Of a stretch of 64,000 bases of DNA, positions 26,554 to 35,454 are shown one piece after another. How positions within the stretch are numbered: the first letter of the stretch is position 1; every line of letters starts with the position of its first letter. The notes under the pieces were generated by a model. The model made no database searches, was not told the origin of the DNA, and saw only the letters and a program-made list of their open reading frames with translations. Where the stretch lies: positions 1,116,001-1,180,000 of the forward strand of contig NZ_RJUU01000003.1 in NCBI RefSeq assembly GCF_003751445.1, given 5' to 3'. The stretch comes from Streptomyces sp. 840.1 (GTDB lineage: Bacteria; Actinomycetota; Actinomycetes; Streptomycetales; Streptomycetaceae). Made by a program: the position numbers and the translations under genes.

Positions 26554-27450
26554 ATGACCACACCGAACCCCGCGCGGCCGCCGCGCCCCGTCCCCCGCCC
26601 GGCAGCACCCACCGGCCCGCTCGCGGAGGATTCCGGGATGGGCCGGGCGATCGGCGCCATGGCCGGACAGCTCGTCGCCGTACCCGGGATCCACGCCGTC
26701 GCACTGGGCGGCAGCCGGGCCCGGGGCACCCACCGGCCCGACTCCGACTGGGACCTGGGCCTCTACTACCGAGGCGTCCCGGACCTGGCCGCGCTGAGCG
26801 CACTGGCCCACGAGGTGCAGGGCTCGGCGGTCGAGGTGGCCGGCCCCGGTGGCTGGGGTCCCTGGGTCGACGGCGGGGCCTGGCTGCGGGTGGACGGCAC
26901 CCCGGTCGACTGGATCCTGCGCGATCTGGACCGGGTCGGGGCGGTCTGGGCCGACTGCCGCCAGGGGCGCTTCGAGGTGGGCGTCCAGCCCGGCCATCCG
27001 CTCGGCTTCTGGTCCCCCGCCTATCCGGGCGAGGTCGCGCTCGGGCACGTACTGGCCGATACCCGGGGTGAACTGACGGCGCTTCGGGCTGAGACGCTCG
27101 ACTACCCCGAGCCGCTGCGCAGGGCCCTGGCCGACGCGGCCTGGGAGGCGGAGTTCTCGGTGGCGTCGGCCCGCAAGTCGGCCCCTTCCGGTGACCGGCT
27201 GCACGTGTCGCTCTGCCTGTCCCGGGCGTTCGGCATCCTCGCCCAGTCGCTGCACGCCCACCACCGCACCTGGTGCCTCAACGAGAAGGGCGCGCTGGCA
27301 GCGGCCGCCGCGCTGCCGGACACGCCCGCGGACTTCGCGGACCGGGCCGGTGAGGCGCTGCGGGGGCTGGACGCCGCCGCGGTGGAGACGGCCGCCGGAG
27401 TCGTGGCCGACGTACGGGCGGTGCTGGCCGGTACGTCCGACGGGGGCTGA
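26554..27450 (+). CDS. Nucleotidyltransferase-fold protein
   Basis: A 298-residue protein. After a Pro-rich N-terminus (~1-30), the polymerase-beta nucleotidyltransferase motif is clear at ~48-70: VALGGSRARGTHRPDSDWDL, i.e. GSxxxG plus two carboxylates (DSDWDLGLYY). A third Asp lies in GTPVDWILRDLD. The C-terminal half is helical and resembles the helper domain of DUF4037-type or minimal nucleotidyltransferases (LHVSLCLSRAFGILAQSLHA). The substrate is unknown. It could modify a small molecule, a tRNA or a protein. Confidence 0.8.
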   Translation: MTTPNPARPPRPVPRPAAPTGPLAEDSGMGRAIGAMAGQLVAVPGIHAVALGGSRARGTHRPDSDWDLGLYYRGVPDLAALSALAHEVQGSAVEVAGPGGWGPWVDGGAWLRVDGTPVDWILRDLDRVGAVWADCRQGRFEVGVQPGHPLGFWSPAYPGEVALGHVLADTRGELTALRAETLDYPEPLRRALADAAWEAEFSVASARKSAPSGDRLHVSLCLSRAFGILAQSLHAHHRTWCLNEKGALAAAAALPDTPADFADRAGEALRGLDAAAVETAAGVVADVRAVLAGTSDGG

Positions 27451-27470
27451 GCCGCAGCCCCCGCCCACGC

Positions 27471-27902
27471 TCAGTCGCGCTGGATGGCCGTGACGCAGCG
27501 GGCCAGCAGGCTCCGCAGGGCGTCGCGCTCCTGCGGGGTGAACTCGTCGGCGATCCGGCGCTCGATCCGTACCGCCTGCTCGTCGGCCAGCCGCAGCGTC
27601 TCGGTGCCCGCCTCCGTCAGCCGGGTCTCCAGCATCTTCTGGTGCCACGGGTGGACCGACCTGGCGATCAGCCCGCGCTCCTCCAAGTGCTTGAGCACCG
27701 CGGCCATGGCCTGCGGGGTGACCAGGCAGACCCGGGCCAGCGCGGCGCCCGACATACCGGGGTGATCTGCGAGGGCGAACAGCGCCGCGTACTGGGCGAC
27801 GGTGAGGTCGGCGCCCTTCAGCGCGGCGCTCTTGGCTGCCATGAGCGCTTGCTCCGCACGCTTGATGTCCGCGCCGAGACGGTCGCCGGCAGTCATTCCC
27901 AT
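27471..27902 (-). CDS. MarR family transcriptional regulator
   Basis: A 143-residue winged-helix regulator. The DNA-binding region is LTVAQYAALFALADHPGMSG, ARVCLVTPQAMAAVLKHLEE and LIARSVHPWHQKMLETRLTE, ending with the dimerisation helix RRIADEFTPQERDALRSLLA. Start codons at 27902 (ATG GGA ATG) and 27896 are equally possible, since neither has a strong ribosome site. It is divergent from an SDR oxidoreductase gene, the usual arrangement for a MarR repressor and its target. A palindrome in the gap could be its operator. Confidence 0.85.
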   Translation of the reverse strand: MGMTAGDRLGADIKRAEQALMAAKSAALKGADLTVAQYAALFALADHPGMSGAALARVCLVTPQAMAAVLKHLEERGLIARSVHPWHQKMLETRLTEAGTETLRLADEQAVRIERRIADEFTPQERDALRSLLARCVTAIQRD

Positions 27903-27966
27903 ACCCGTGAGCGTACAGCCACGGACTTCTGACAGAACATGGATACATGACAACCATGGAATTTGA

Positions 27967-27980
27967 ATCAAGCTCTTGAT
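27967..27980. promoter_or_regulatory. Palindromic candidate operator for the MarR regulator
   Basis: ATCAAG-CT-CTTGAT is a perfect 6-bp inverted repeat in an AT-rich patch between the divergent MarR and SDR genes. It abuts a TATAAC (27980-27985) that could be the SDR -10 element. Binding here would block the SDR promoter. Confidence 0.45.
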
Positions 27981-27992
27981 ATAACTCAACCC

Positions 27993-28850
27993 ATGGATAC
28001 TCAATCCGCACACAGTGGTACGCCCGCCGTCTTCGGCGGAACCGTTCTCGTCACCGGTGCGACCCAGGGGCTCGGCCTGCACCTCGCCCGCGATCTGGCG
28101 GCCCGGGGCGCGACGCTGCTCCTGCACGGACGGGACCGGGCGCGGCTCGACAGGGCGGCCGACGAGGTGCGCGCGCTCTCGGCCGGTCGCGGCGGGGTCC
28201 GCACCTACCTCGCCGATCTGTCCGACCTGGACCAGGTCAGGTCGATGGCCGAGGCCGTGCGGGCGGCCGAGCCCCGGCTCGATGTGCTGGTCAACAACGC
28301 GGTGGCCGGCGGGGGCGCGTCCCCGCTGCTCCGCGAGGTGAGCGCGCAGGGGCATGAACTGCGGTTCGCGGTGAACTATCTGGCGCCCTGCCTGCTGATC
28401 GACGAGCTGCTGCCGCTGCTGGCCGCGTCGGCGCCGGCCCGGGTGGTCCAGGTGGCATCGGTGGGGCAGTCACCCGTCGACTTCGACGACGTCATGATGG
28501 AGCACGGCTACCAGGGCCTGGAGGCATACTGCCGGAGCAAACTCGCGATGATCATGTCGACGTTCGGCCTCGCCGCCTCGCGGACACCCGGCACCGGGGT
28601 CACGTTCAACGCCCTGCACCCGGCCCACCTGATGGACACCCGAGGGGTCCGCGAGCACGGGCTGACCCCGCAGGTCCCCGTCGAGGAGGGGGTACGGCCC
28701 ACGGTCCGGCTGATCACCGATCCGGCGCTGGCCGGGGTCACCGGCCGCTACTTCGACCGCTTCACCGACGCCGCCGCCCATGAGCAGGCCTACGATCCGC
28801 AGGCCCGCGAGCGCCTCGCCGCACTGACCCGCGAGCTGCTGGGAGGCTGA
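27993..28850 (+). CDS. Short-chain dehydrogenase/reductase (SDR)
   Basis: A 285-residue NAD(P)-dependent oxidoreductase. The cofactor motif is VLVTGATQGLGLHLARDLAA (TGxxxGxG), followed by VLVNNAV. The active site is the Ser region VVQVASVGQS with Y-x-x-x-K in AYCRSKLAM. The C-terminus (TGRYFDRFTDAAAH) resembles retinol/WW-type SDRs. I start at ATG 27993. There is no ribosome site, and a TATAAC about 8-13 nt upstream suggests a leaderless transcript. It is probably repressed by the divergent MarR protein. Confidence 0.85.
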   Translation: MDTQSAHSGTPAVFGGTVLVTGATQGLGLHLARDLAARGATLLLHGRDRARLDRAADEVRALSAGRGGVRTYLADLSDLDQVRSMAEAVRAAEPRLDVLVNNAVAGGGASPLLREVSAQGHELRFAVNYLAPCLLIDELLPLLAASAPARVVQVASVGQSPVDFDDVMMEHGYQGLEAYCRSKLAMIMSTFGLAASRTPGTGVTFNALHPAHLMDTRGVREHGLTPQVPVEEGVRPTVRLITDPALAGVTGRYFDRFTDAAAHEQAYDPQARERLAALTRELLGG

Positions 28851-28865
28851 GCGCCCCGCCCCGCG

Positions 28866-29693
28866 TCAGGCCCCGGCGCGCAGCGCGGCCAGGACGGTGT
28901 CGGCCGTGGCCCGGTCACGGGCGGCGGTGAAGGGCAGCTCATTGCCCCCGGCGATGCGGAACGGCGCACCGGAGAGCGTGGCCTGGGCGCCGCCCGCCTC
29001 GGTGACCAGGAGCAGCCCGGCCGCGTGGTCCCAGGCGTACTCCCAGTTGAAGGCGGTCGCCTCCAGGTCGCCGCGGGCGACGCCGAGGTATTCGAGGCCG
29101 GCCGATCCGCAGGGGCGGGCGTCGATCCCCCCGGTGCGCAGGCCCAGCAGGGCGCGCTTCTGGGCGTCGGTGGTGTAGTCGGGGTGGGACATCGCGACCC
29201 GCAGGTCGGCGCCGGGCTCGGGCGAACCGGCCTTCAGGGGAGCGCCGTTGAGCGTCGCTCCCCGGCCCCGTACGGCCACGGCCATCTCGTCCAGGGCGGC
29301 GGCGTACGTCCAGGAGGCCAGGATCTCGCCGTGGTGGGCGAGGGCGACCAGGGTGCAGAAGCCGGCTTCGCCCCGGACGAACTGCCGGGTGCCGTCGACC
29401 GGGTCGACGATCCAGACGGGTGCCTCGCCGCTCAGCGCCCCGTACACCGCCGGGTCGGCGTGGACGGCCTCCTCGCCGACGACGACCGAGCCGGGCAGGA
29501 GCCGGCTCAGGGAGGCGGTGAGGTGTTCCTCGGCCAGCCGGTCCGCGGTGGTCACCAGGTCGTGCGGGCCGTTCTTCTCGACTATCTCGTGCGCGGCGAG
29601 CTGCCGGAAGCGCGGCACGATCTCGGCGGCGGCCGCTGCGCGGACCGCCGCCTCGACCTCGGTCAGGTCCCCGGCGAGGAAGTCATCGATCAT
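28866..29693 (-). CDS. Inositol-monophosphatase family phosphatase
   Basis: A 275-residue metal-dependent phosphatase of the IMPase/HisN/CysQ superfamily. The signatures are the Glu in VVGEEAVHAD (~72-77), the metal-binding WIVDPVDGTRQFVRG (~93-107) and a late NWEYAWDHAAGLLLVTEAGG (the second Asp motif). The length is typical. The substrate may be histidinol phosphate, inositol phosphate or a nucleotide phosphate; the sequence does not discriminate. Confidence 0.87.
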   Translation of the reverse strand: MIDDFLAGDLTEVEAAVRAAAAAEIVPRFRQLAAHEIVEKNGPHDLVTTADRLAEEHLTASLSRLLPGSVVVGEEAVHADPAVYGALSGEAPVWIVDPVDGTRQFVRGEAGFCTLVALAHHGEILASWTYAAALDEMAVAVRGRGATLNGAPLKAGSPEPGADLRVAMSHPDYTTDAQKRALLGLRTGGIDARPCGSAGLEYLGVARGDLEATAFNWEYAWDHAAGLLLVTEAGGAQATLSGAPFRIAGGNELPFTAARDRATADTVLAALRAGA

Positions 29694-29773
29694 GCCCCCA
29701 GCTAAGCACGCGGGTCCGGGGCGCCGACGACCTGGTCATGACGGGTGGGTGACCGGCCGGGGACGGGGGCGGG

Positions 29774-31630
29774 TCAGCGGCCGACGGCGTACCCCTGCAT
29801 TCCGCGCGGGTTGGCGGCCGCGGACAGGATCCCGGTGCGCGGGTCGCGGGCAACCGCGCACATCCGGCCCTCGGACCACGGGTCGCCGACGGTGACGTCA
29901 TGGCCGCGGCGGCGCAGCCCGGCGACCACCTCCGGGTCCGTGCCCTCCTCGACGGTGACGCTGCCGGGGTGCATCGCGCGCGGGAAGAAGGAGCCGGGGA
30001 AGCTGTCGTTGTGCCAGTTCGGGGCGTCGACGGCACCCTGGAGGTCGAGGCCGCCGCGGACCTCGGCGCGCAGGGCGACGGCGAGGAAGAAGTGCAGCTG
30101 CCACTGGTCCTGCTGGTCGCCGCCCGGGGTGCCGAACGCCATGACGGGGACGCCGTCGCGCAGGGCGAGGGACGGGGTCAGGGTGGTGCGGGGACGCCGC
30201 CCGGGGGTGAGGGAGTTGGGCAGGCCCTCCTCCAGCCAGGCCATCTGGAGGCGGGTGCCGAGCGGGAAGCCGAGTTCGGGGACGACCGGGTTGGACTGGA
30301 GCCAGCCGCCGCTGGGCGTCGCGGAGACCATGTTGCCCCAGCGGTCGACGACGTCCACGTGGCAGGTGTCGCCCCGGGTGGCGCCGCCCGGGGTGACGGG
30401 CGGCTCGCCGGTGCGGTCCACGGTCTGCGTGGGCTCCCCGGCGCCCTCCTTCGCGACCGTCGGCTCTCCGGCGCCGGCGGCGGCCAGGCCCGTCGCGTCG
30501 AAGCCGTCGGCCACGGCGCGGGCGTGCTCGCTCAGGACGGGGGTGCGCCCGTCGGGGCTGCCCGGCCGCAGCTCGCGTGAGGCGTCGTCGGTGATCAGGG
30601 CACGGCGGGCGGTGTTGTACGGCTCGGAGAGCAGGGTCGCGAGCGGGACCTCGGCGGCGTCGCCGTACCAGGCCTCGCGGTCGGCCATGGCGAGCTTGCA
30701 GCCCTCGATGAGCAGGTGGACGTACTCGGCGGAACCGTAGCGGGGCAGTTCGGCGGGGAGCAGGGCGAGTTGCTGGAGGAAGGCGGGGCCCTGGCTCCAG
30801 CCGCCGGCCTTGGCGAGCGTCCAGCCGTTCCAGTCGTAGGTGGCCGGGGCCTCGTACGAGGCGGACCAGCCGGCCAGATCGGCGGCGGTGAGGGTGCCGG
30901 TGTGGCGCTCGCCGCTGGTGTCCATGGTGGGTACGGCGGCCTGACGGACCAGGGCGTCCGCTATGAAGCCCTCGCGCCAGATCGTGCGGGCCGCCTCGAT
31001 CTGCGCGGTGCGGTCCTCGCCGCCGGCCGTCTCGGCCTCCGATATCAGCCGGCGCCAGGTCGCGGCGAGGGCCGGGTTGCGGAAGAGCTCTCCGGACTTC
31101 GGGGATTCGCCACCGGGCAGGTACACGGCGGCGGAGGACGGCCATTCGGTCTCGAACAGCTCGCGGACGGTCTCGACGGTCCGGCCCACCCGCTCCACGG
31201 GTGCGTGGCCGTCCTCGGCGTAGCCGATGGCGTACCGCAGCACCTCGGCGAGGGTCCTGGTGCCGTGGTCGCGCAGCAGCAGCATCCAGGCGTCGAAGGC
31301 GCCCGGTACGGCGGCGGCGAGCGGTCCGGTGCCGGGGACCAGACCGAGGCCGAGCGAGCGGTAGTGGGCGACGGTGGCACCGGCGGGGGCCGGGCCCTGA
31401 CCGCACAGCACCCGGACCTCGCCGTCCACGGGCGCGAGGATCATCGGCACCTCGCCGGCCGGTCCGTTCAGGTGCGGTTCGACGACGTGCAGGACGAATC
31501 CGGCGGCGACGGCGGCGTCGTAGGCGTTGCCGCCGCCCTCCAGGACGGCCATCGCCGACTGCGAGGCCAGCCAGTGGGTCGAGGACACCATGCCGAAGGT
31601 GCCCTGGAGGGTCGGTCGGGTGGTGAACAT
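29774..31630 (-). CDS. Gamma-glutamyltransferase family protein
   Basis: A 618-residue Ntn-hydrolase precursor beginning MFTTRPTLQGTFGMVSSTHW, with LEGGGNAYDAAVAAGFVLHV near the N-terminus. The self-cleavage/nucleophile Thr is Thr422 in GDTCHVDVVDRWGNMVSATP. The small subunit continues with TTLTPSLALRDGVPVMAFGT, PGGDQQDQWQ. Just before Thr422 there is an unusual run with three GEP units (GAGEPTVAKEGAGEPTQT). No signal peptide is seen, so it is probably cytoplasmic. It may act on glutathione-like or other gamma-glutamyl compounds, or as an acylase. GAGGTGAG precedes the ATG. Confidence 0.87.
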   Translation of the reverse strand: MFTTRPTLQGTFGMVSSTHWLASQSAMAVLEGGGNAYDAAVAAGFVLHVVEPHLNGPAGEVPMILAPVDGEVRVLCGQGPAPAGATVAHYRSLGLGLVPGTGPLAAAVPGAFDAWMLLLRDHGTRTLAEVLRYAIGYAEDGHAPVERVGRTVETVRELFETEWPSSAAVYLPGGESPKSGELFRNPALAATWRRLISEAETAGGEDRTAQIEAARTIWREGFIADALVRQAAVPTMDTSGERHTGTLTAADLAGWSASYEAPATYDWNGWTLAKAGGWSQGPAFLQQLALLPAELPRYGSAEYVHLLIEGCKLAMADREAWYGDAAEVPLATLLSEPYNTARRALITDDASRELRPGSPDGRTPVLSEHARAVADGFDATGLAAAGAGEPTVAKEGAGEPTQTVDRTGEPPVTPGGATRGDTCHVDVVDRWGNMVSATPSGGWLQSNPVVPELGFPLGTRLQMAWLEEGLPNSLTPGRRPRTTLTPSLALRDGVPVMAFGTPGGDQQDQWQLHFFLAVALRAEVRGGLDLQGAVDAPNWHNDSFPGSFFPRAMHPGSVTVEEGTDPEVVAGLRRRGHDVTVGDPWSEGRMCAVARDPRTGILSAAANPRGMQGYAVGR

Positions 31631-31678
31631 ACGGCTCTCACCTCGCTGTTTACGCGCATCGGACGGTCGAACCCGCAC

Positions 31679-31880
31679 TCAGGACCGGGCCCGGGAAGAA
31701 TCTGGGGAGTTGGGACCGGCACTCTCCTCCGCCCACTCCCCCAGCAGGCTATCGATCGCCCTGCGCCCCTTCTTCCCCGCCTCCAGAACGAGGGATGCGT
31801 ACGTGTGCCTCAACACATGGAAATCGTCCTCCGGCGCGTTCCCGTACTTCGTTGTCAGTACGCGGCGGAACTTCTTCCGC
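31679..31880 (-). pseudogene. Remnant of a phage/ICE-type tyrosine integrase
   Basis: The minus-strand frame reads RKKFRRVLTTKYGNAPEDDF, then HVLRHTYASLVLEAG, the second catalytic Arg box (HxLRHT) of tyrosine recombinases. It then jumps to KKGRRAIDSLLGEWAEES and a stop. In intact streptomycete integrases the box with the nucleophilic Tyr lies between LEAG and the GR-AID tail, so that block has been deleted. Upstream the frame is closed. This is a non-functional 3' fragment and marks a former integrated element. Confidence 0.75.
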
Positions 31881-32456
31881 TCCCTGTCCGATTCAGGGAA
31901 GCTCGGCCTTGTCGCCGAGCCGCTCTCCGGCTTTCACCCGCTCGGCCCCGGTCTCACCGGGACGCAGCGATCTGCCAACCTCGCCGCGGTCGCCGAACCA
32001 GGGGAACGGGATGCCGTTTGCTTCGCTCGATGTCGATGCCCGCGTAGTCGGACGTCGCGTGCGGTGCATCACTCCACCGGCCCAGCGTGAGCAGCGGGGC
32101 CAGTGGGGCGACAGCGGCCTTCACCTGCCAGGTCGAGGTCGCGGGCACAGACGGACTGCGCGACCCCCAAGTGGCCCTGGGTGATCCCGGGGACGGCGAT
32201 GCGACCGCGGCGCATCCGACCCCTATGCCATCGACCGCTCCGGGCACCGCTTCACGGCCGATAGGCGTACCCGCCTACGACAAGGCGTCCAGGACGACTA
32301 CTGAGCATCACGTCGATGGATCAGGACGCTGCGCTTCGTGCGAGCTGCGGATACGTTCCGCGCGTTGCCGTATGCGCGCGGTCACTCCACCATGGAGGTC
32401 TCATCCGGAGGCTGGCCCGGTCGGCTCCGCGGCCGTGGACAGGAGGGGTTCGGCAT
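31881..32456. other. Gene-poor stretch between integrase remnant and dhaK
   Basis: About 575 bases have mixed composition and short unconvincing frames on both strands. I recognise no protein. It is probably decayed mobile-element DNA plus the dhaK promoter region. Confidence 0.4.
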
Positions 32457-33455
32457 ATGGCCAGGTACTTCGAGAACGATGCCGGTGAACTTGTCCCCGA
32501 CGCGCTGTCCGGCTTCGCCCGCGCCCACGCGGACCTCGTGGCGTACGACCCCGGTGACGGGTTCTTCACCGCCCGGCACTCCTCACCGGCCCGCCGGGTG
32601 GGGCTGCTGTCGGGTGGCGGCTCGGGGCACGAGCCCCTGCACGCCGGATATGTCGGCGCGGGCATGCTCGATGCCGCCTGCCCCGGGAGGGTCTTCGCCT
32701 CTCCGCACAACAGGCAGATCTTCCGGGCGTCGCGCGCGGTTGCGGGGCCGGAGGGTGTCCTGCACATCGTCAAGAACTACACCGGCGACCGAATCAATTT
32801 TGGTATCGCGGCCGAACGGCTGGCCGCCGCGGGCATCACCTGCGCACGGGTCCTCATCGACGACGACTTGGCCTCCGACTCCGAGAAGATCGCCGCAGGC
32901 CGTCGTGGCACGGGCGCCACCATGCTGGTCGAGAAGGTCCTGGGCGGCGCCGCGGACACCGGGATGGGGCTCGAAGGGCTGGTGGAACTCGGCACCGCCC
33001 TCGCGGGCCGGTGCCGGACGCTCGCCGCCGCCTCCGCCGCCCACACCGCACCTGCCACTGGTGAGCCCGCGTTCGAGCTGCTGCCCGGGGAACTCGAGTA
33101 CGGCGTCGGTATCCACGGCGAGCGCGCCGACCGCACCAGGAGCCAGGGCCGCGTGGGCGCACTGGTGGAGGACATGGCCGGCGCCCTGCTGGACGCGTTG
33201 CGCCCCGGGCCCGACGACCCGCTCGTGGCGCTGGTCAACAATCTGGGCGCGGTCACCTCCCTGGAGCTGTACGGCATCTTCGGCGAACTGGGCCGCGTCC
33301 TCGACGGCCGGGGTGTGCGGCTGGCACGGCACCTCGTGGGCGACTACGTGACCGCGCTCGATATGCGGGGCTTCTCCCTGACCCTCATGGTTGCCGACCA
33401 CGAAACGCTGGGCTTCTACGATGCGCCGGTCCGCACTCCGGCGTTGCGATGGTGA
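32457..33455 (+). CDS. dhaK: Dihydroxyacetone kinase subunit DhaK
   Basis: A 332-residue substrate-binding subunit. LSGGGSGHEPLHAGYVGAGM contains His58, and YGVGIHGER contains His220, the residue that covalently binds dihydroxyacetone. NYTGDRINFG contains the conserved Asp111. These match the Escherichia coli His56/Asp109/His218 arrangement. AGGAGGGG lies 8 nt before the ATG. dhaL follows after 55 nt. No dhaM or other phosphotransferase component is adjacent, so the phosphoryl donor (PEP relay or ATP) is not settled by context. Confidence 0.92.
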   Translation: MARYFENDAGELVPDALSGFARAHADLVAYDPGDGFFTARHSSPARRVGLLSGGGSGHEPLHAGYVGAGMLDAACPGRVFASPHNRQIFRASRAVAGPEGVLHIVKNYTGDRINFGIAAERLAAAGITCARVLIDDDLASDSEKIAAGRRGTGATMLVEKVLGGAADTGMGLEGLVELGTALAGRCRTLAAASAAHTAPATGEPAFELLPGELEYGVGIHGERADRTRSQGRVGALVEDMAGALLDALRPGPDDPLVALVNNLGAVTSLELYGIFGELGRVLDGRGVRLARHLVGDYVTALDMRGFSLTLMVADHETLGFYDAPVRTPALRW

Positions 33456-33510
33456 GCGGCCCGAGGGCCGTTGCCCCGGCGGCCCGCGACAGGAGCAGGA
33501 GGACGGCCCC

Positions 33511-34182
33511 ATGACGACCACTGCCGCTTTCGACGGGACACAGACCCGCGACTGGATGCGCCACTTCACCGATTCGGTGTACGCCACCGAGGCCGAGCTG
33601 ACCGCGCTCGACCAGCAGGTGGGGGACGGCGACTTCGGGACCAATCTCGCGACCGGGGTCCGGGCCGCGGGGCTGCTGTTCGACCGTACGGACGAGTCGG
33701 CCGGACCTGCGGAGAGCCTTGGCATCATGGCCACCGCCTTCCTCGACGAGATCGGCGGGACCAGCGGACCCCTGTTCGGTCTGCTGTTCCAGTCGCTGAG
33801 CAGGGCCGCCGCCGGCTCCGGTCCGGATCTGACGACGGCCGCACTCGCCGATGGCGCCGCCCAGGGCCTCGCCGCCATCCGCCGTGTGGGCGATGCGTCC
33901 CCCGGCGACAAGACCCTGGTCGACGCGCTGGATCCGGCCGTGACCGCACTGCGGGAGGCGGGGACCGCGCCGCCCGCGACCGCGCTGGCCGCGGCGGCGG
34001 ACGGCGCCTGGCAGGGCGTACGGGGCACCGCGTCCCTGTCGGCACGCATGGGCCGGGCCAGTTACCTCGGTGACCGGGCGACAGGCATTCCCGATCCCGG
34101 AGCTGTGGGCATAGCCCTGTTCTTCGCGTCCGCAGCCGGTCCCGTAACCGCCCTGGGGCGTCATCTTCGGCCCACCGGCTGA
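33511..34182 (+). CDS. dhaL: Dihydroxyacetone kinase subunit DhaL
   Basis: A 223-residue nucleotide-binding subunit with the metal/ADP motif LDQQVGDGDFGTNLATGV (~33-50), GGTSGPLFGLLFQSL and VGDASPGDKTLVDALDPA. It ends YLGDRATGIPDPGAVGIA, the conserved C-terminal loop. The ATG at 33511 follows AGGAGCAGGAGGA, and an upstream in-frame extension into dhaK is rejected. DhaL transfers phosphate to dihydroxyacetone held on DhaK, in glycerol/dihydroxyacetone catabolism. Confidence 0.92.
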   Translation: MTTTAAFDGTQTRDWMRHFTDSVYATEAELTALDQQVGDGDFGTNLATGVRAAGLLFDRTDESAGPAESLGIMATAFLDEIGGTSGPLFGLLFQSLSRAAAGSGPDLTTAALADGAAQGLAAIRRVGDASPGDKTLVDALDPAVTALREAGTAPPATALAAAADGAWQGVRGTASLSARMGRASYLGDRATGIPDPGAVGIALFFASAAGPVTALGRHLRPTG

Positions 34183-34207
34183 CCGCGCCGAGAGCGAGCG
34201 GGGCGCT

Positions 34208-34888
34208 CTACTCCCCGATCCGGCTGCGGGCCCAGCGCACCAGCTCCCGGTCGGCGAGGCTCTCGACCCACAGGTCCGCCTGCTCCGCCTGGGGACCTGG
34301 CGGGCAGGGCCCGAGGCCGAGGACGCGCAGGCCTGCCCGGCGAGCGGACTCCATGCCCGTGAGCGAGTCCTCCACGGCCAGAGCTTCCTCCGGTGGAACA
34401 CCGCAGAGGCCGACGGCCGCGCTGTAGACATCGGGCTCCGGCTTGGGCCGTACGTCCTCGCCGGCAACCACGACGTGGCTGAAGGCGTCGAGGAGTCCGG
34501 CCCGGTCGAGGCACGATTCCACCGTCGCCCGGGGGCAGTTGCTGGCCACCGCCAGGGGGAGATGCCGAGCGGCCAGCCGGACCAGGGCGGCGGCTCCCGG
34601 CATCGTGACGGGGTCCTCGTCGACCAGCGCCGTGAAGGTGGTGAGGAGTGTGGCCGCCATGTCGCCCGCGAGGTCCGGCTTCCCGGTCTCATCGGCCATG
34701 AGCGCGCCGCACTCGGTGTAGTGCATGCCGTGGGCGCGGTCGGCGAACCCGGCCGGAGGCTTGAGGCCGAAGACCCGGAAGGTAGCGTTCCGGGCCTCCT
34801 GCCAGTGTCGTTCCGTGTCCATCAGGGTCCCGTCGCAATCGAAGACGATGGCCGACGGGGACCAGGCAAGGATGTTGCGAGCTGTCAT
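34208..34888 (-). CDS. HAD-superfamily phosphatase (phosphoglucomutase-like)
   Basis: A 226-residue haloacid-dehalogenase hydrolase. Motif I is IVFDCDGTLMDTERHW (~14-29), motif II LAVASNCPRATVES, and motif III/IV DVRPKPEPDVYSAA and ALAVEDSLTGMESARRAGL. An alpha-helical cap lies between motifs I and II. It is convergent with dhaL (25-nt gap). By position it could dephosphorylate a sugar or triose phosphate, but this is inference. The ATG at 34888 has only weak ribosome-site complementarity. Confidence 0.85.
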   Translation of the reverse strand: MTARNILAWSPSAIVFDCDGTLMDTERHWQEARNATFRVFGLKPPAGFADRAHGMHYTECGALMADETGKPDLAGDMAATLLTTFTALVDEDPVTMPGAAALVRLAARHLPLAVASNCPRATVESCLDRAGLLDAFSHVVVAGEDVRPKPEPDVYSAAVGLCGVPPEEALAVEDSLTGMESARRAGLRVLGLGPCPPGPQAEQADLWVESLADRELVRWARSRIGE

Positions 34889-35454
34889 ATGACTGCCGTT
34901 CTCGGAGAATGCGCCGACCGTTTCGGTGCAGGGGTACACGGGTGGCAGAGAGGTGCCGAGACGCGGGTGACGAATCCGCAGCGATGAGGGAACCTCACGA
35001 ATGGGCACGGCTACTGCGACCGCGTGCACGTTTACTGAGCGCGTCATGGCCGACGCGGATCGTCGCTTTCGGCTTGAGCCGAAAACATCGTGACGGTTAC
35101 GTTATTTCGCCCTGTCCGGTTTCCGCAATCACCAATTCGAGTGCATGGAATTGATCCGGTCGCCGGCCATCGGGGAGCGCGAACAGGCCGGGGGAAGGAG
35201 CGGAGGCACCCCGAGCCGGAGCAACACCCCTAGTGAGCGGCGTGCACCCGACACAGGACGCAGCGAGGGTCACAGCGGCGCCCCTCACGCGAAGAACCTC
35301 TCCCCGACCGGGCGACGGATTGCGTGAAAGTGCGCCCGCACGCACACGACTGACGAATAATAAGATCTTCGCGCGATGCGACTGCACCCTCCACAGAGGG
35401 GGCCTGCATTCCCTTGCCGTAGCGATGGAACATTCGAGCGAAGGTGGAACACGC
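34889..35454. other. Divergent intergenic region, HAD gene versus TetR-type gene
   Basis: This stretch of 566 bases is less GC-rich than its neighbours, especially 35050-35150 and 35330-35450. It holds the palindrome at 35067-35084 and an AAGATCTT (about 35363-35370) upstream of the regulator. No gene is supported. Confidence 0.4.
35067..35084. promoter_or_regulatory. 18-bp perfect palindrome upstream of the receptor-like regulator
   Basis: TTTCGGCT-TG-AGCCGAAA is a perfect 8-bp inverted repeat with a 2-nt centre. It is a candidate operator or a hairpin. It does not match the usual gamma-butyrolactone-receptor box (ACAAACC-type arms). Confidence 0.45.

Noticed and set aside
34930..34990. A possible tRNA-like segment near the integrase remnant
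   Set aside because: GACGAATCC resembles a T-arm, but no acceptor stem or anticodon arm can be folded.
34889..35454. An ARE box for the gamma-butyrolactone-receptor homologue
   Set aside because: No sequence with ACAAACC/GGTTTGT-type arms is present; only an unrelated palindrome is reported.
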